Shown: piece by piece, positions 59,716 to 64,000 of the stretch
Position numbering within the stretch: position 1 is the first letter of the stretch
How the letters are laid out: every line of letters begins with the position of its first letter
From: Trichinella spiralis
Lineage: Eukaryota > Nematoda > Enoplea > Trichinellida > Trichinellidae
Length of the DNA: 64,000 nt
Assembly (NCBI GenBank): GCA_000181795.3
Contig: CM012955.1
Location: 9,057,022 to 9,121,021, forward strand
Direction of reading: 5' to 3'
Made by a program: the position numbers and the translations under genes
The notes under the pieces: generated by a model
Database searches by the model: none
Seen by the model: only the letters and a program-made list of their open reading frames with translations
Told to the model about the DNA's origin: nothing

Positions 59716-60779
59716 GATCAGTTCACTTTGCCAGAGCTGAGGTAAATGACATTCTTTGCTTCCATGCAAGCGATTATTAAAGCAGCATTGACGATAAAAC
59801 AAATTTGCTTTGCAAAATTTCAAGCAACTGATTGGTTGCATGATGCATTTTTATGAGATTGGTCAAAAGACGGGGATGAGCTGACGTGGCTTGGTGCACA
59901 GCCGCATCAGTGGGAGCTGCTTGTAAAGCAGGTGAGCAAACGGATTTTTGCTTCTCTCTAATTGCCTTTAACAAAAGGTCATATTGATATTTCTACTCCA
60001 TAAGTACATATCAGTTGCTGCTTGAACAACGCAACAAATAAATAAATCTCAACGATCGCAATTCAGTTAAAATTTTGCAGCAACTTGCCGTAAAATATTA
60101 ACTTAGAGCTTGCATATTACATACACTATCTGACGTATATGTAACAGCAAAATGATAGGAGAATATATCTAAATTAGCGTTATTTTAATTAAAAAAGTGT
60201 TTTTCAATGATTAACAAAGGCCTGAACATTATACAGACTAAAGTGAATAAAGCGAAAATTTCATGGTGCAATGTTCGGCCGACAGATTTATAAATCACAG
60301 TGTTTTGTTAGTTTTTCATTCTATAAGTGCATTAACAACATTACAATAATTTAAAATTTTTTACAAGATTAATAAGAAGCATCGGAAATCTGAAAACGTT
60401 GACACTTTAGTAATCAATCTGGATGGAAAGTATTGTTAGCAACTAGTAATTAATATGAAAATCAATCAATCAATAAAAAGAATGGAGAAAAAATGTTGTA
60501 TAATATTTCATTTACCATAAAATGTGTCACTAATCGGAAATTCTAAAAGAAAAAAATAATTTAAACTTTTAAATTGTGCTATGATTATTTATTTTATAAA
60601 ATTTAAGGGTCCAAAATTGTTGCTCATGTGTGCTTGGAAATTTTAATTTATACTTGATTATCCTTTCTTACGGTATTGCTTTTTCTCATTCTCTGTTATG
60701 TACAGTCTACTTATTTCTTTTTATGACCTATTTTGGCATCTTCATGGAGTAGTTGTTAGTATTTCAAGCATCAGACGGA
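59716..60779. other. Divergent promoter region, calreticulin (-) and ACAP-like (+)
   Basis: 1.06 kb between two start codons pointing apart. Apart from the UPRE and CCAAT boxes I see no gene in it. Confidence 0.6.
59882..59889 (+). promoter_or_regulatory. UPRE-like site TGACGTGG in the calreticulin promoter
   Basis: Exact XBP1/ATF6-type UPRE core, about 170 bases upstream of the calreticulin ATG. Two CCAAT boxes (ATTGG on the plus strand at 59858-59862 and 59831-59835) lie between it and the gene, as in ER-stress promoters. Confidence 0.55.
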
Positions 60780-63700
60780 ATGGGCACCTATAACTTGGAC
60801 GCGTTAAATGCAGCGGAGGCGTTGAAAAATTCTCCCCATTTTAAGTATGCGCTATTTCGACCCTTATATTTATTATTTTCTAATGAGTGTGTATTATTTC
60901 TGGATGTCATATATACAAAGTATTAGTTGAATATTGAATATGTTGTAAAATATTTTTTTTGTTAAGCTGTAGTTTTATTATTAATTTATTTTCATAAAGT
61001 GTTATGTAATGGTTGATCTGCCATGAATGTTTTTTAGTGCTGATGTGATATGAGAAATAAATTTCAAATTTGCTTGAATGCTCACTGGTTGGAAATGTTA
61101 GAAGTGCATAATGTTTTACTATTCTGATTTAGAATTTTGAGAATTATTTTTCTAATATAATTATAAATTTTGAAAGCACGTGTCATGATATGAAAAAAAT
61201 TGTTTGCGATAAATAGAAATCTTTGCTTTGTTATTTATTTTTAGAGTAATATATCTTGGCACAGCAATGCTATATAATTGAAGTATTTTAATCCTTTGAA
61301 ACGATGCATTGACAAAAGTCTTTGTTATTATTGTTCTTATTACCCTTACTATTAGGTAAGGTTGAATGCCATGTTAGCGAATGGCTTTTTATTTTTTTTG
61401 TCACTTCAATTCCTTAATTTATGTGAAATTATTTTTTTGAATTATTGAATACACTAAGCATTTAGTTTCGAATTTCTTAATGTCTCAGTAATGACTGTGT
61501 TAATAGTGTAAAATTATGGTCGAATTCGAAAGAAATTACTAAGCCTAAAGCAAGGGATATATGGAATATTGAAATTATCTGTTATATAAGATTTGAAAGA
61601 GCAAAAACTGATAAATGAGGCTAATCCCGTTGATGTAGCTTTTTAAGTTTACGACGAACCATTTACATTTATGATACATGAAATGACGATATTCCAAATA
61701 GTTTCAAACGTTTATGTGTAAGTAGTTTATGTGAAATTTTTTGTAATTACAGACATGTAATGTAATAATAAGTGGCATTAGGAAGAATTGAAATTATTTG
61801 GCTGACCGTTATAGTGTATTTATTTTATGTGATATATGGTCGAATATGCATTTTAGATGGCAGCTGGCCCAACATGAAAGTTATTTACAAATGTACGATA
61901 CAAAAATACTTGAAGTAAATAAGACTGTTTTACTTATTTAGAAAGTACTTTTACGCATTATTGCTTCATTTTAGCTTCTTCGCTGGACGAACGATATGAT
62001 TGAAAAGGGCAAAGCATATGTTGATTCTTTCCAGTGCTTAAATGCTCAAATGAAGCTTGAACGATTATTATTGACGGGATTTTATTTAGACATTTCTTGG
62101 GCGCGTTTGCAGACATGAATGTGACGTGCTTTTCGCATGATCAGACAGCGTCGAGTTCTTTGCAGATGACATTGGCTTTGCTTAACGAAGTTGCTAAATA
62201 TCAAAAAGTGACTTGCTTGACTTTTTGCTTTTCACTGTAGTTTTACTGTTTTTGTTGCTTCCTAGGTATTCGTTGAACAGATTTATTGGTCGCTTGTTAA
62301 AAATTTGGAAGAAATACGTAAACGGTATGAACTAATTGTTTTTGAAATGAAGTTGACTTGTTCGACATTTTATGCTCCACTTTATAATTGAAACTGTCTA
62401 TCACTAACCGCATGCATGTTTGTGGAATTTGCAAGTTTTGAAAAACTGAGAATGTTCTTCACTTCATATTTCTATACTTATTCAAATTATTCTAATATTT
62501 TGGGTATTTTTTCCTTATTTTTGATGGTCCTTTATTTACAAATTTTTAATATTTTCAATTATTCAAATTATCATTTTACAAATTTCCATTCTTCAGTGAT
62601 ACTGTAGATTAATGGTTATCAAAGAATAAAGTAGGAAACATGATTGTGATTGTGCAGTTCCACATATCATGCAGGCGTGAAAAATGTGAAATATTAAGAG
62701 ATGAAGCGCAACAAGCAAAATTTCATTTTGATTATTTTTGTATTGTGAGTGATTTTAATTTTGGAAACATCGATGCAATTTATTGCTTTTGATTGGTTGT
62801 ATTTGAATTAGATCGTTTAATTCAGGGACAGGCAAACTTTTTCTGCCATCGACCTTTTGTGGATTCTTTGATACCTCATCAGCCCACAAGCTCGTAAAAT
62901 AAATATTATTATTATTACTAATTTACCCTTTTCACCTTTAGTGACTCTCGATCAGATTCATTTCACCTTTACGTTCAATTATGCTTTCTTCATTTTGTAT
63001 ATCTGTTCCTATAATGGCCGATGATCTATGTGAATAATAATGTTAATAACTTCATGATGAAGTTAAAGGTAGTCGATAATTATTTATTTAACTATTATGA
63101 TAATTTTTATTTAACTACTTGGCACCGTTAAGGAGAAGGATGTGCTTGATGAGTAGCAGCAAGGGAATTGATATTTGGCTGGTGAGTGGTGAGTTTTAGG
63201 CGTGAGTCACCACGCATTTCCAGGTTCAGTCTGTTTCTTTGCTTTGTTCCTTTTTTCTGTGGTGTCCCTTGATAGTTCAGAAAATTATAAATTGCTGTTG
63301 CAAAATAGTTCTCCACGAAATATATTCCTCAAATAGGATTTCAAAGTTCATATTCGATCCCCGAGTTCATCGACCCCAAAGAGTTGATATCGACTGCTTT
63401 GGCTACCCCTGGTTTGATTTATAATTGAGAAGTGCTTTCTACTGCAGAGACTTGAGCAAAGTGTACGAAATGCGGAGCCATTTCCAGCGGGTCAGTCGAA
63501 GTTTGGATGATGCATTGTGGAAAAATGCACACGTCTCGAAATTGAAAGACCACGAAGGTAGTGATGCTAAAAATGAATTAACCGCTGTTGGTACTTGTTT
63601 TGCTCACACTTGCTTGGATTACATCTTTCAAGTAATGGGCGATGCCTTTTTTTGGACATTTTGTGTTTGTTTGGTTGTTGTTTGCATGTTGACATTCAGT

Positions 63701-64000
63701 TGCTTATAGATCAATTTGGTACATGCTAGCAAAAAGCACGAAATATTGGAGGCGTTTTTGTCGTTTGTGTATGCAACAGAGACGTTTTTTCATCAAGGTT
63801 ACGATTTGTTTGGTCCAGAATGGCTTGAGACGAAGAATCAGATGGTGGAAACGTTGTCTTATTTCAAAGCTCAGGAGAAGCAAACCGAACGGAAGATGCA
63901 AGACCGTCACGCATTGGTGCCCAGGGTGAGCATGGCGACGTTAACTCATGTTTCACACGGTGTATCGGTTTGAATTTTCAGGAAATATTTCAACACCCTC
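60780..64000 (+). CDS. cnt-1: ACAP/centaurin-beta Arf GTPase-activating protein, 5' part (BAR domain)
   Basis: Incomplete at the right edge. Exons: 60780-60844, 61857-61914, 61975-62033, 62090-62207, 62266-62324, 63448-63631, 63710-63925, 63982-64000 (continues). ACAPs are BAR-PH-ArfGAP-ankyrin proteins that act on Arf6 in endosome recycling. Only the BAR part is in view: ALKNSPHFKWQLAQHE, then a helix with MIEKGKAYVDSFQHFLGAF, then NELTAVGTCFAHTCLDYIFQ and a last helix ending in SFVYATETFFHQGYDLF, which match ACAP2 closely; the PH, ArfGAP and ankyrin parts would lie outside. The first intron is 1,012 bases. A TTTCAAG acceptor-like site is 11 bases before the ATG. An alternative ending exists (see separate entry). 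Confidence 0.88.
62675..62897 (+). CDS. cnt-1: Alternative terminal exons of the ACAP-like gene
   Basis: Exons 62675-62744 and 62826-62897 can follow exon 62266-62324 in phase (CG|G gives RREKCEILRDEAQQAKF) and end at TAA 62895-62897, which runs straight into AATAAA. The product would be a 166-aa protein holding only the first half of the BAR domain plus a short tail. Exon 62675-62744 ends in phase 0 while exon 63448 needs phase 2, so the two paths exclude each other. Splice sites are good (CATGCAG, GTGAGT, ATTCAG). Confidence 0.5.
62898..62903 (+). terminator. Polyadenylation signal of the alternative ACAP 3' end
   Basis: AATAAA directly after the stop codon TAA, the same layout as at the RBM17 end. 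Confidence 0.5.

Overview
The window looks like a piece of a eukaryotic, animal nuclear genome, most likely a nematode. It is AT-rich. Coding sequence is broken into many short exons by introns of about 50-60 bases ending in TTTTAG or TTTCAG, mixed with a few long introns. Protein kinship is clearly metazoan (UNC-104/KIF1A, protein kinase D, GAP1-type RasGAP, ACAP). Nearly every start codon sits 7-30 bases after a splice-acceptor-like sequence, which fits spliced-leader trans-splicing. I cannot name the species; a clade I (Trichinella-like) worm is a guess. All gene models were built by hand by matching conserved protein motifs to splice sites and checking reading phase; each complete model sums to a whole number of codons.

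Left part (1-36,662): the 3' half of a two-pore potassium channel-like gene (+) converges on a complete unc-104 kinesin-3 gene (-, 38 exons plus one duplicated exon). A 7.7 kb stretch without a convincing gene follows, then a GAP1/RASA2-3-type Ras GTPase-activating protein (-, 18 exons, 7.1 kb first intron), then the splicing factor SPF45/RBM17 (-). A divergent 2.3 kb region separates RBM17 from the next gene.

Middle part (36,663-52,760): protein kinase D (+), a Cezanne/OTUD7-type OTU deubiquitinase with A20-like zinc fingers (+), a four-finger C2H2 zinc-finger gene (-), a stretch that looks like decayed coding sequence, a degenerate Tigger/pogo-like DNA transposon with recognisable inverted ends, and a long TA/TG microsatellite.

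Right part (52,761-64,000): a single-exon claudin-like four-span membrane protein (-), a NUDT14-type UDP-sugar pyrophosphatase (+), calreticulin (-, with a UPR-type promoter element and a KEEL tail), and the start of an ACAP/centaurin-beta gene (+) that runs off the right edge and has an alternative early terminal exon. The genes do not form one pathway. Shared themes are Ras/DAG signalling (RasGAP, PKD), membrane and vesicle traffic (UNC-104, PKD, ACAP) and ER folding (calreticulin). The points most worth follow-up are the degenerate channel filters, the duplicated unc-104 exon, the alternative BAR-truncating exons of the ACAP gene, two GC-AG introns, and a RasGAP without the usual Btk zinc motif.
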